Origin: Amyloporia xantha
Lineage: Eukaryota > Basidiomycota > Agaricomycetes > Polyporales > Adustoporiaceae
Direction: 5' to 3'
NCBI GenBank assembly: GCA_036971615.1
Contig: JAYKKR010000006.1
Span: forward strand, 1,054,001 to 1,118,000
Length of the DNA: 64,000 bases
Below are positions 1 through 11,122 of this stretch, piece by piece. Below the pieces are notes generated by a model that did not search any database, was not told the DNA's origin, and worked only from the letters and a program-made list of their open reading frames with translations. The position numbers were made by a program, and so were the translations under genes. The number at the start of each line of letters is the position of its first letter. Within the stretch, counting starts at the first letter, position 1.

Positions 1-548
1 AATGGTGCTCTGCCAAGTCTCAACGGATGTCCTATGCTAATTTGAGGACAGTCCATTTCATATCGTGTTTCTCCAAAACTTAATACCCTAGAAGCATATA
101 ATCATACCGAAGGGATGACTTCGGGATGACCAGCATGTTGCAAAAGCAAGTATACAGTAGTGGCAATGACAACGTTAATGAAAACCCATCTGTAAGAGAT
201 ACAGCAGCGTGAGATCCAGTTAATCGAAAGAATATGCTACGAATATTATTGTAAGGGTATGCACTGTAGGAGCTACACGGGTAAATGCGACGAATGTATA
301 TGCGCATTGAAGACGACGTGCCGGGAGATAAACAAGGAGAAAATACCAGTGCTACACAGTGATGATGGGATACAAACTTTGTAGATGCGTAATGAGAATA
401 TAGCTACACAATAAAGAGAGATACTGCGGTCCGTATTGATACCCGAGAGTCCTTGGCCCGCCGGTAGAAAATGCGAGGAATAGAGCGGGCTGTGTGCGTC
501 ATGTCGTGAGCGCGGCGCACCGAGGTGGTCGGACATCAAAGTCCCCGT
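1..548. other. Intergenic sequence, no gene recognised
   Basis: This is the 3' flank of the first HMG-box gene. Only short open frames are present, none resembling a known protein and none with a convincing exon structure. The stretch just after the HMG stop codon is presumably its 3' UTR. The left edge of the window may cut another gene, but I see no sign of one. Confidence 0.5.
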
Positions 549-2466
549 CTAGTAGCCGTGCGCCTGCGCGCCGTCCCCGAGACCGAATATGTCCTCGGTG
601 AACTCCCCCGCATAAGCCCCTCCCGTGTAGTGCCCCTCGTACTGCTCCTCGTTCGGGTACCACCCCTGCTGTGACCCAGATCCTGACCCAGACGGCTGAC
701 CCATTACCCGTGCGTAGTCATCGACCGGCAGACCCATCGACGCGTATTCCTGCAGCTCGGACGGCTGTACGACGGGCAAGTACGCAGGCACCGCGTCGCC
801 CACCTGTGCGTATTGCTGCAGCTGCAGCTGCGCGCCGAGGTCGTTTTCACCACCGAGGTCGTATTGCTGGTGTGGTGGCTCGACCATCGGCCCTTGGTAC
901 ATATAGCCGTCGAACGGCTGCTCCTGGGTCTGCATCTCCAGCTGATGCGCAAGCAGTCCCGCGTTGAGCGCGTACGCGAGCGTGTTCTCGGAGGGCGCAG
1001 GGGACGCTGAGATGCCCGACGTCGAGCCTGACGCGGGAGTCCAGCCATTGCTGCTGTCAGTGTCCGCAGTGTTGGGCATGGGGCCGTGTGCGAACGGCGC
1101 GTGGTAGGGGAACGCGGAGAGCTGGGTCTGCGCGGAGGAGAACGCGAAGGGTGGAACGTCGCTGTAGCCCTCGATGCCGAGTGCGCCACAGTCCAGGGGG
1201 TCGATCTCGAGCGACAGCAGCTGTCGCTGCGCCAGAGCACATGCCGGGAACGCCTGCTGGAGGGGGAGAACGAGGTTAATTCAGTTTCATGCAGGTGCGA
1301 AAGGAAGGGAGCACTCACGTAGTCCTGTGGGGCTTGCAGGAATGGGGAGCCACCCTGCACGGCCAGCTCGAATAGCGAGGTGTCTAGCTCAGGGACAGGC
1401 GGCCAGTTGCGCTGCCAGGTCGGTGGCATCAGCGCGGGCACCGGCATGTGAATCGGCAGCCGCATCTCCATGGGGTACGTCGACGACAGACCGAGGGTGG
1501 GCTGTAAGCTCGATGCGCGGCGGGCAGCGAGGTTGCGAGCCGTGCGCGAGATATTGCCGACGCGAGGCGGCGTGCAGGAAGGGTCAGTGAGAGGCTGAGA
1601 TAGGAAAGAGGGGAGTGTCGGCAATCTGTTTGGGTTGTAGAGGTGCGACGGGGTAGGGGCGGAAGAAATGCGGCGGTGGCCGCCGTAGTAGGGCGCCGGT
1701 TGGTAGACCGACGTCGAGGGGACCCACTGGTCGACGCCGGAGAAGAACTCCGGGGTCGTCAACGCAGTGGGCTGCTGCTCCGTGTCACGGCTGACTGCGC
1801 CGACGAGCTCGTTCCCCGCCTTTGCCTTCCTCTTTCCCGCCTTTTTCTCCTTGTGCACGGGACGGAATACGTAGCCCGGGTACTTCCTCGAGTGCTGCTC
1901 TTTTTCCACTCTTGCTTTCTCCTCCCACTTCTGCTTCTCTTCGGGCACGAGGTCATGCCAGCAGTCACCTATGATGCAAAGTGATTAGATCAGATAAGAG
2001 AACAATGAGGCTGGCTTACCAAGGATTTTTGATAACGATACATTGCCCTGCTTGGCCAATTCAGGCAGGTGTTCCGATTTTGCAAAGGCGCTCCGGAACA
2101 GTATAAAAGCGTTTGGAGGACGCGGTATATGATCCTGCGAGCGACTCTTGCCCCGGGGCTCACGTCGCCGCGAAGGGGTGGGCGCGGTCGTTTCGACCGC
2201 TGGCAGGAGGGCATCCCTTGGTGATGCATGCTCTCTCAATAGGCCAGCGCCCGCTTCGGTTTCCAGGTATGTACCTGGCGTTACGTTTGGCGCGAAGCGG
2301 ATCGCGCGTGCAGCGAGTGGGTTCACTGCGTAGTTGTTATTTCTGTCTGTGTATGGCAGAACTGACGACTACGAGTTAGCTCACGCGTCTGACCGCGATT
2401 GTAATGGCGCAACTTACCATGACGCGACGAGGAAGCCTTTTTGCTCTTCGATCGGTCTGCAGGCAT
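549..2466 (-). CDS. HMG-box (MATA_HMG type) transcription factor, paralog A
   Basis: Predicted DNA-binding regulator of 581 residues in four exons: 2466-2418, 2361-2020, 1968-1319 and 1253-549. The HMG box (about residues 95-165) opens with PRPPNAFILFRS, the form found in fungal mating-type and Pcc1/Roc1-like HMG proteins. It is split by an intron (1969-2019) and followed by a basic run rich in KEKKAGKRKAK. The rest is low-complexity, rich in Pro, Ser and Gln, and ends in Gly-Tyr, as expected of a disordered activation region. A short N-terminal exon encodes MPADRSKSKKASSS. The start is supported by the same exon in the paralog at 8515. A TATA box lies 135-143 bases upstream. The gene is transcribed away from its paralog. 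HMG class is certain; a role in mating or development is inference from family. Confidence 0.93.
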
Positions 2467-2600
2467 TGTATGTTATTGTGTAGGGAAGCAGGAAACTAGT
2501 GTGTTGTTTTGTGTATGAGCGGTGTTGTTGGCCAAACAAGAGGATACAGGAAGAGGGGTTGGGTGAGGACGAGTTGAGAAGTACCGGTCATTGTTCTGTT

Positions 2601-2609
2601 GCCTTTATA
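2601..2609 (-). promoter_or_regulatory. TATA box of HMG paralog A
   Basis: On the minus strand this reads TATAAAGGC, followed by AACAGAACAATG. The second HMG gene has almost the same 21-base stretch (8366-8386) at nearly the same distance from its ATG, so this is very likely the core promoter. Confidence 0.75.
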
Positions 2610-5600
2610 CATTTGTTCACAGCAGAGTCGGACGCATTCTTCTTCCACATCTTGCCAGTTGAACCCTGTTGACCCTCGTCAGGACCCCAGCTCACCGGAC
2701 ATCTAGCCGCTTCTGGCTAGTGTGTATCTCATCCAACTCAGCCCGATCATCTTCCTCTCTTGCTTTGTTGACTCCACCGGAGTAGTCCGAATCCCAGTCC
2801 CCTCATCATTAGAGGCAACACTTGACTTCAAGCCGCAGAAGATTAGACGAGAACGAGAACGAGAAGTTGACCAACGAGATGGAGAATTCATCCGACGTTC
2901 CGAGCTCCGAACAATGGATGGACACCCTGAAACGGAGCCCTACGATTGGCCAGAAATGCCAGACTCGGGCTCCAGATACATTCTTTATCCCATTTTCTGA
3001 GATCGTTCTCGCATGTGAGCCATTTTGCCTGCATAATCGGAGACCGAATAGTCTCTACTTCCACCAGCGTCTGTCATACGAGCACTCGCCGGCGTGATAA
3101 CTATTTGTCGTCATTTATTGGGCAGCGCCCTACGTCGACAGTATGTACGGGTCGAGTTACGGACATAGAATCTGTAGAGCTGCAAGCAGATGACATAGGG
3201 AAACACAAAGACCTATAGCCGAGCCACATAGGAAGAACCGATATTGTGTATGGAAAAAATGCCGCCTGTAGAGATCGCAGCCATTTAGCGTTTACGGCCG
3301 AGTACACTCTCCAGACACGGCAAAGTACAAGTGTCCAGACAGCGCGGAGTATAGACGTCCAGATGGGTTTGAATATGGCTCTTTGTCGATGCCTCAGAGA
3401 ACGACAGTGGGAGCACTTAGCCTAAACCTTGGACATCCAGACCGGACACGCATGGGCAGATGGAGAACGTGGTGGGATGGGGATGATCGGTGGCGGAGAC
3501 AAGTGAGAGCGGGCATAACGACCAAGGTTGAGATAGGAAATGACCACATCCGATTGCTTGCTCGCGCACACTGTGAGTCTAGAATCTGCTTTGTGCTAGC
3601 TGCCATCAACGGCTACTTGACCAAGCCGCTGCGCTTGTTAGCAGCCTCAAGAAACATAAGTATGCCGCTGCACCACACATCCAATAGCAACGCTTACCGA
3701 AACACCTCCACCATACTGTTCCTCCTCTAGTATACCGGGACCATGCCGCAGAGCCGCAATGCAGTATTGGTACCCAGACATGATGGACGTTCTTTCGAAT
3801 GGCTGCATAATAGCACTGCACCTGTCAGGAGCGTGGCGGGACAAAATTGAAATATGTGGCCACAAAGAGGATCGAGCCACTCACTACTCCCGATGTCTTG
3901 AGAAAATAGGTGGCCGGGCACTTTGTCCGCCAATGACTGCCGCTGAAACGCTGTGGCCTCGAGAATTCGACCATGTGGATGGGAAACGCAGAAGATAGAG
4001 ACCGTATCGTAGGCATGCTTGGTGTTCCGGCATCTGCTGCAACATGCCCAGCACCGACCCATAGTCTGTGCAGGAGGTGAACGGGTGCAGCGGCAACGTT
4101 CGGACACAGTCACGCTCCGCGCCTCCCGGATTGCGCTGTGCGTCTATCAAACTCAGAGGCATACGAACCTTGTTTATTGGGAAATTCAGGTGAGACATGG
4201 CGCATACACGGCTTGGGAATCGAATCCAACCTGTGATCCGCCCTGTCAGCGAGCCTCGAACGTGTGTATCTGCTGCCAATGGGCAAGCATTCGAGCAACT
4301 CAGCCGCGGCCTGCCTGCGCCTGCGTTGGCATAAAGACGACACGGCCACAGCGTCATGAAATCAGCGACGGTAAAGACACCGCGCTGCTGTTTATTGCAG
4401 CGCATATGGATGGCCGACGCATTGCCGAGCGCGAGGTGGTGGGACACGGCTGTCCAGAACGTAGAAAAATGATATCACGCTCACGCACTATGTCCCGGAT
4501 ATGAAATGGCAGCCGTGCAGACGCTATCTTAGTTGGCCATCGAACTTAGATAGTGTCCGCCGAAAGAGAGCGCTAGCGCGCCGCGTTGACAAAGGACAGC
4601 ACCGCCCGCCGTCCGCTAAGCAAGGAACTCAACACCCTGTCCATGCTGCAGAACCGCCCTTGTCGTAGCCATCTTAGGTGGCAGACCTGCGCACGACGCC
4701 AAATTCTCGTCCGCTCACCAAGTCCGCCAACATCCTAACAACGACAGGCGCCCTTTCACATGTCCAAGCCTTTCGACAAGCATGGCATATCGATGTCGTC
4801 TGACCTCCATGGAGGAGGGCTGAGCACCGCACACGGTCGGGGTCCTCGCGACCTTGTGCAACTGCACCCTGCAAGCCGCCAAATCGACAGAAGGGGATAT
4901 GAATAGGCGACAACCGACTCGGAGTAGGGACAGTGGTCAGTTGACCCAGGAATTCGGGGATGGACGAAATTGGTTGAGGAATGGAGGACGGAGATGGGGG
5001 CGATTGGAGCGATGAGGCTGTGCTCGCGAAGCGAGAAACCGCATCAAAGGTAATTGGGACCGAACGCGTTCCTGGGAGCCAGGGAATTCCGGTCGAGTCA
5101 ACCGGACTGAAAATGGGAGGGGCGAAATCTGGAAAGAGCAGGACAATGGAACTGGAAGGGAAAGTGTTTCAGAGACAATGGGACGGAGCAGATTGCGAGA
5201 AGCGGACTGAGAATTAGAGCAGGACCCCATCAGAGTGAGGTAAGATTGGACTGCGAAGGATCTTCTGACAGCAGAAAAGGCGAGGATAGCGCTGAAGCTC
5301 AGGCGTTGCACGGTCTGGAACGACGAGCTTGGGATAACCTCATCAGAGAACACGAGGCAGCAGAAATCTCGAGCCAACAGAACGAGCCAATCAAGAGAAC
5401 GGCAAAACCCACACAGCCCATCGGCGGCAGAAATTACGAGCCTGGGACGTTCAGACCCAGGAGAAAGGACAAGCAGCCCCCGCCACGCCAGAGATAATGG
5501 ACGGCGTGGCCGAGCGGCACCCGGTGCCAAAGCCTCCCGCGCGGGAAAAAGCCCCTAAGTGCGGCCACAGCCAGTGGCGGCACTGGCGGTGGCGGCTTCT

Positions 5601-5618
5601 TACCTCTCCTGCATTATG
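2610..5618. other. Intergenic region between HMG paralogs, left part
   Basis: About 3 kb with no recognisable protein family. Open frames are short, except one of 197 codons on the minus strand (4937-5530). That frame is rich in Ser, Leu, Arg and Pro, lacks a recognisable domain and faces a purine-rich plus strand, so it may be chance. I saw no terminal repeats or transposase or reverse-transcriptase motifs. Confidence 0.4.
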
Positions 5619-6250
5619 TCCAGGCGTCCTGCTGCGTCTTCGTCTCCGTCTGCGCCTCTGTCTGCCAGACGGACCGCAACGCCACGCACCACCCTGCGAC
5701 GTACGGCGCGGACGACGCGTCTCTTGGTCTCGTAGGACGCGTACAGCCTCGGGCCCGGCGCGAGATCGCGAAGGTGCCAGTGTCTTGTTGTCCAGACGTC
5801 CTACTCCGTCTCCCTCTTCGTCTCTGCCTCTGTCTGCCAGCCAGGTCGTGCACTATCCCGCGACACACGGCACAGACGACGCGCCCCTTAGTCTCGTAGG
5901 ACGCGTACAGCCATCGTGCCCGGCGCAAGGTCGGGAGGGTGCCAGTGTCTTGTCGTCCAGACATTCTAGTCCGTCTCCGCCTTTGTCTGCCAGGACGCGC
6001 ACCGCCCCACGACGTACTGCACAGACGACGCGTCTCTTGGTCTCGTAGGACGCGTACAGCCATCGTGCCCGGCGCAAGGTCAGGAGGGTGCCAGTGTTTT
6101 GTTGTCCAGGCGTCCTAATCCATCTTCGTCCCCGTCTCCGCCTCAGTCTGCCAGGCGGCGCACGGCCCCGCGACGTACGGCACAAACGACGCGTGCAACC
6201 ATCGGGCCCGGCGCGAGGTCGCGAGGTCGCGAGGGCGCCAGTGTCTTGTA
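5619..6250. repeat. GC-rich tandem array, about four units of roughly 150-160 bp
   Basis: The phrase GTGCCAGTGTCTTGT followed by TGTCCAGACGTCCT recurs near 5777, 5939 and 6088. The final copy near 6236 is truncated, and a partial first unit starts at about 5619. Each unit also carries the phrases CGTCTGCC, GACGACGCG and CTCGTAGGACGCGTACAGCC. Spacing is about 162, 149 and 148 bases. Copies differ by many substitutions and small indels, so the array is old. Open frames running through it on both strands are repeat products rather than genes. Confidence 0.85.
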
Positions 6251-8365
6251 CGCTGTGGGCATAGAAACGGCCTTTTCACGGCCTGTCTCCATCGTCCCTC
6301 GTCCCTCGTCCGGCGCTGCACGCTCCGACCCATTGGCACGGTGCGTAAGCGCGCGCACCCTGCAATCCGGGGCCTTCGTGAACTCTGCTTTGTGGAAGGC
6401 GGAGTCCGCTCCGTCCCAGTGATTGCGAGCTGCTACGATCAGCTCGGCCTTGCGGATTTCAGGGTGCAGATTGGACACCTCTGCCTTCCCTATCTTTCCT
6501 CCATTCCCCGGACTGCCTCCGGGAGCGAAGGAGGGGACGGTCGGCGTACTGGCAGGATCGGCGTGCAGATCGGGCAGTATCCCTCTTCTTCCCTTCCACG
6601 CGCCGGCGCTAAGTGGATGGACCTGCAGAACGGCAGGGGCGATCCGGGTCTAGGCTTCCTAGTGATACCCACCCTCGCTGCATGAGCCTCCCACAAAGTT
6701 CGTCTCGTTTTGCGATAGCGCCTAGCACGTTGGGAGGCTGCTCTTTCGCCGCAGAGCACAACAGCGCTACTAGGCTCGTACTACTGTCGTCTGCTTCAAG
6801 TCGACGCACGGTAAACCAACCAACCGGCAACGCGTCACTGCACGGCAGGCAGAGGCAGGTCCCCGCCGTGCTTGCCTGACAAGATATTTATTTTTGGCAT
6901 TAGCATCGGCTGGAGGCTGGAGGAAGCAGGAATGATGAGCGATTAGAAGTAGATGACGACAACACAGGCTAGCACTAACTAACGTCCCTGCTTCTGAGTC
7001 GAAGAGCTCTCTTCCGCGTAAGCGTTGCCAATGCAAACCCGCGGACGCGTTTCGCATCCTCGCGCCCGCGCCCGTGCGTTGGCAAGGGAGCTCGAAGGCG
7101 AATAAAAAAAAATAAGGACTTGACTGAGCCAGGGCCCCCGCCTGAGGGAACACGTACAACGGTTGCCTTTTGCGGAACAGGGACGGTTGCGAGCGGTAGC
7201 GCAGGAGATCAGGCCCGCACGTGGGCACACGTGGCGGGGGTCAATTATGCAGTCTGATCACCGGCGCGGGGCGGACGGACGGAAGCAGAAATGACTGCTC
7301 AAGTGCTGGGTGCTCGGGATTTGGCTCGCGCTCGCGCACGGGAATGGGCATGGCATTGACATTGGGAGGCCTGAATACCGTACTCTACTCTACATACTAC
7401 CTTGTCTTACGCTACACGCGTCCGGTCAGGGAAGACGACTCCCTCACACTCGTCCGCTTCCCAGGATGAATTCTGACTTCTGAGACGTACGTACGCTTCT
7501 GAGCCTATTCCCAAAGGGCCGCCGAGAGCGGATCTCGGAAGGTGCAGCCCCGTCCACGCGACTTTGAGAGAAATCAACACTGCGAACCCAATCTTGCTTC
7601 TGGTTCTGGCTCTTCGTTCTTGCCTGGAAGTGCGTTACGGCCAGGCACTGCAGCGCGGAGTTGGCCGGCGAAACAGTGCGGTGGGACAATGCAACAGTGG
7701 GACATCAGGACATCAGGATAATGGGCGATTTCGCAACTTACAGGGTGAACCCTGGTAACCCATTGCCAACGAACGATCTTGCCCATCGCAGTCGGTTGCG
7801 CGTAGCCGACAGAGCGCATGAACGGTCTAGGCTGAAGGGACGCCGGGATGCGATGAATCGTTGAGTCCGAGGGGACACAACCACGACGAGGGACAATGCA
7901 AGCCCAGGAGGGAATAGGCCTCGCGCGAGATGCCGGGGGTGGTAGCGTTTACGGCTCGTTTACGACATCCGAGATCCAGGGCGAATCAGGTTGAGCACAT
8001 GGCATGACCGTATCGGGCGGAGAGAAGGTGGGTAGGAGGACAAGGGAGCTGCCGGATCGGGCGACAAGTGGATGCACCGATTTGGCACCTGGATGCGCAC
8101 CCCGGACACTTGGGGGGACCGGCGGCGAGCGCGAAGGGTATCCTGCGTGGCTCAGTAGGCTGCTCTGGCTGTGGGCTGCTCTGGCTGTACAGATGCACGC
8201 AGGACTGAGAACTGCGCACCGGAAGTCGAGAGGCGGAGGTACAGTAACAGAGGGAGATGGGTGATCGGGCCACGTGGAAGAGATGAGCGCCCGGTGAGGC
8301 AAAGGGTGGTCTGGGGTCCTGACGAGGCTCAGATGTGGGAGAAGAACGCGTCCGAGTCTGATATC
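6251..8365. other. Intergenic region between HMG paralogs, right part
   Basis: About 2.1 kb leading to the promoter of the second HMG gene. No open frame resembles a known protein and no convincing exon chain could be built. The part nearest 8366 presumably holds the upstream control region of HMG paralog B. A short duplicated phrase, CTGCTCTGGCTGT, occurs twice near 8160-8190. Confidence 0.4.
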
Positions 8366-8374
8366 TATAAAGGC
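8366..8374 (+). promoter_or_regulatory. TATA box of HMG paralog B
   Basis: TATAAAGGC followed by GACAGAACAATG, 141-149 bases upstream of the ATG at 8515. It matches the corresponding stretch of paralog A (2609 downward) at all but one of the 21 positions. Confidence 0.78.
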
Positions 8375-8514
8375 GACAGAACAATGCACGGCACTTCTCG
8401 AGCCTGTCCTCACCCCTCCTCTTCCTGTGTCCTCTTGTTTGCACAACAACGCCTCTCGTACACACAATACAACATACCATCTATCCATTATTCGACACAA
8501 CACAATACATATCG

Positions 8515-10499
8515 ATGCCTGCCGACCGCCGGTCTAACAACAGAAAGGCGTCCGCGTCCTCGTCCCGTTTCGGTGAGTCCCGCCATCACAGTCGCCGTCA
8601 GAGCATGAGCTAACTCGTACTCGCCAGTTTTGCCTTACGCCAAAACGAACGGGTACGTAGGTACCCCACTCTCTGCCCGGGCGATCCTCTTCGCCCCGAA
8701 CGTCACTCCAGGGACTTACCTGGATACCGAGACGGCGGCGGGCCCGTCATCGGAGCACGCATCGCAGATGGATGCTTTCCTGTCCCCGTCACCTGCTCCT
8801 GCGCCCCTCCCCTCGCGGCGACGCGAGCCTCCAGGGAAGCGTCGCTCCCAGGGCTACATCCCTCGCCCACCAAACGCTTTTATGCTCTTCAGGAGCGACT
8901 TTGTCCAATCAAAACACCTGCCGGGATCGATCCAGCAGGGGAACCTTTCATTGTCGAGGATAATCGGTAACCGAGTCTCCCATTGTTCCCTTATCTGATC
9001 TGATCCCCTCGCGTCACAGGCAATTACTGGAACGGGCTCCTCCCGGAGGAGAAACAAGAGTGGGAAGAAAAAGCGCGGCTCGCGAAGGAGGAGCACGCGA
9101 AGATGTATCCCGACTACAAGTTCCGCCCCGTTCATAACAAGGAGAAGAAGGCTGCAAAGCGCAAGGCCAAGGCGGGGATGCAGATCGAGGAAGAGCAGCG
9201 GTGCGACGAGGTCGCGCAGTTGCTCCTGGAGGGTAAGCGGGGTGACGACCTCGTCGCCGCCGTCCGCCGGCTCGACCTCGACCGGCAGCACACGGCGGCC
9301 AACACGCCCGAGTCCTTCGCGGCTCCCGACGCATGGGAGCCCCCCGCGCCGGTCTACCAGCCTGCGCCGTACTATGCCGGCCACCGCCGTTCCTCCTCCG
9401 CCCCCGTGCCGTCGCACCTATACAATCCCATCCGGCTGCCGACGCTGCCCTTCCTCCTCCCTTCTCAGCCGTCCCCCGGCCCGTCCCGCCCGCCGACGCG
9501 CGTGGGCAACATCTCTCGCTCGACGCGCAACGTCGCAACTCGTCGCGCGTCCAGCGTCCAGCCGACCCCGCGGCCGTCGTGGGTGTACCCAATGGACATG
9601 CAGCTCCCGCTGCACATGCCCGTCCCCGCGCCCATGCCGCCGACGTGGCAGCGGGACTGGTCGCCCGTTCCCGAGCCGGACACCTCGTTGTTCGAGCCGG
9701 CCTACGTCCACGGCGGGTCGCCGTTCTCCCAGGCTCAAAAGGACTACGTGAGTACTTCCTCCCTTTCGCGCCTGGCTGAACGCAAACTCACCCCGTTCTC
9801 CTTCTCCCTCTCCCTCTATCACAGGCCTTCCCGACGTGTCCCCCCATGCAGCGACAACGCCTGTCGCTGGAGATCGATCCTTTGGACTGCGGATCGTTCG
9901 GCGCCGAGGGGTATAGCGACGTGCCCACCTCCGCATTGTCCTCCGCGCCGAGCCCGGTCTCGGCATACTCCTACAACGCGCCGTTCACGCACGGCCCTTT
10001 GCTCGACACGGCATCCAGCAGCACGAACGGCTGGACGCCCACCTCCGGCTCCACGTCGGCCCTCTCCGCGTCCCCCGTGCCCTCGGAGCACGCCCTCGCA
10101 TACGCGCTGAACGCAGGGCTGCTCGCACAGCAGCTGCAGGCGCAGGCGCAGGAGCAGGGGTTCGAGGGGTGGCTGCAGCAGGGACCCGAACAGCTCGGCG
10201 AGCCGGCGGCGCAGCACCAGCAGCAGCGCTACGATTTCGGCGGCGTGCAGATGGAGCAGGAGTACGCGCAGGTGGCGTACTCGCCCGCCGTCGAGTCGTC
10301 GGAGTTGCAGTTGCAGGGGTACGCGGGGGTGCAGATGGGGATGGGGGAGCCATCCGGGAGCGGGAGCGGGTCGGGGTCGGGGTGGTACCAGCAAGAGGAG
10401 CAGCCGCAGGGGTACGGCGAGCAGTACGTGGGCGGGGTGTATGGCGGGGAGTTTGCTGAGGACGCATACGGCCTCGGGGACGGCGCACACGGCTACTAG
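8515..10499 (+). CDS. HMG-box (MATA_HMG type) transcription factor, paralog B
   Basis: Predicted regulator of 599 residues in four exons (8515-8572, 8628-8966, 9020-9747, 9825-10499). The intron positions and phases are the same as in paralog A. The HMG box begins PRPPNAFMLFRSDF and is split by the second intron; a Lys-rich run KEKKAAKRKAKAG follows. The two proteins align over their whole length. Shared blocks include NVTPGTYL, YQPAPYY, PTWQR, SLEIDPLDCG, NGWTP and a Gly-Tyr C-terminus. Compared with A it has an extra stretch after the basic region (near residue 185, QIEEEQRCDEVAQLL) and more Gln repeats near the C-terminus. It is the right-hand member of a head-to-head pair. Third-position GC is higher than in paralog A. 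Confidence 0.94.
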
Positions 10500-11122
10500 A
10501 TGGGGGCTTCGACTGTCCACCCACTGCGCCGCGCCGCGCCGATGACATCGCAACGTCGCACACACGGCCCGCCCTATCTCTGGCATCTTTCTATCGGCGG
10601 GCCAAGGACTCGGATATTCTCATCACGCATTTGCACGGTTTGTATCGCATTATCTCGTCGTCTCATCGACACTGTGTAGCATTAGTACGTTTCTCCTCTG
10701 CTGTCTCTCCACGTGTCATCATTAGTGTATATACGTTCGTCGTCGTTTACTCGTGTATCGCTCATCCGCATACCCTCACACTAATGTCTCTTCGCGTAGC
10801 ATATTGTTTGACTAACTGGGTTTTGCGATGCTGTATCACTTACCGATGGGTTTTTTGTTATCGTTGTCATTATCTACTGTATACTTGCTCTCGCAATATA
10901 CTGGCTGTCTCGAATTTATCTTCTCGGTGTGCTTCAGTGCTTTTGAGTATCAAGTCCTCGTCATCAATAATAAGACATTCATTGAGACTTGGCAGAGGGA
11001 GATTATAGGCGCGAAAGCTTTTGATATAACAACAAGACATGACAAAGGATCGATACTGCTGCTCTACCGCACCACCTGCCATCCACCCGCGCCTTTCACT
11101 CTTCAAGCCTAAGCTTCACCGC
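10500..11122. other. Intergenic region between convergent HMG-B and ArgRS genes
   Basis: Convergent 3' flanks of HMG paralog B (plus) and the arginyl-tRNA synthetase gene (minus). The sequence is T-rich and AT-rich with only short frames, consistent with 3' UTRs. No gene is seen. Confidence 0.5.

Noticed and set aside
5497..5580. String resembling the 5' half of a tRNA-Leu or tRNA-Ser (GGCGTGGCCGAGCGGC)
   Set aside because: No matching T arm, anticodon stem or acceptor 3' strand follows, so it is not a functional tRNA gene.
5619..6250. Coding repeats or CRISPR array
   Set aside because: Units are long, degenerate and adjacent, without spacers, and frames through them change from unit to unit.
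549..10499. Mating-type locus
   Set aside because: MATA-type HMG boxes are not the mating-type genes of Agaricomycetes, which use homeodomain and pheromone-receptor genes. None of those is seen, nor is the usual mitochondrial intermediate peptidase neighbour.
9242..10586. Long frames overlapping HMG paralog B on both strands
   Set aside because: They are mirror products of GC-rich coding sequence. The HMG frame is supported by the paralog and by splice sites.
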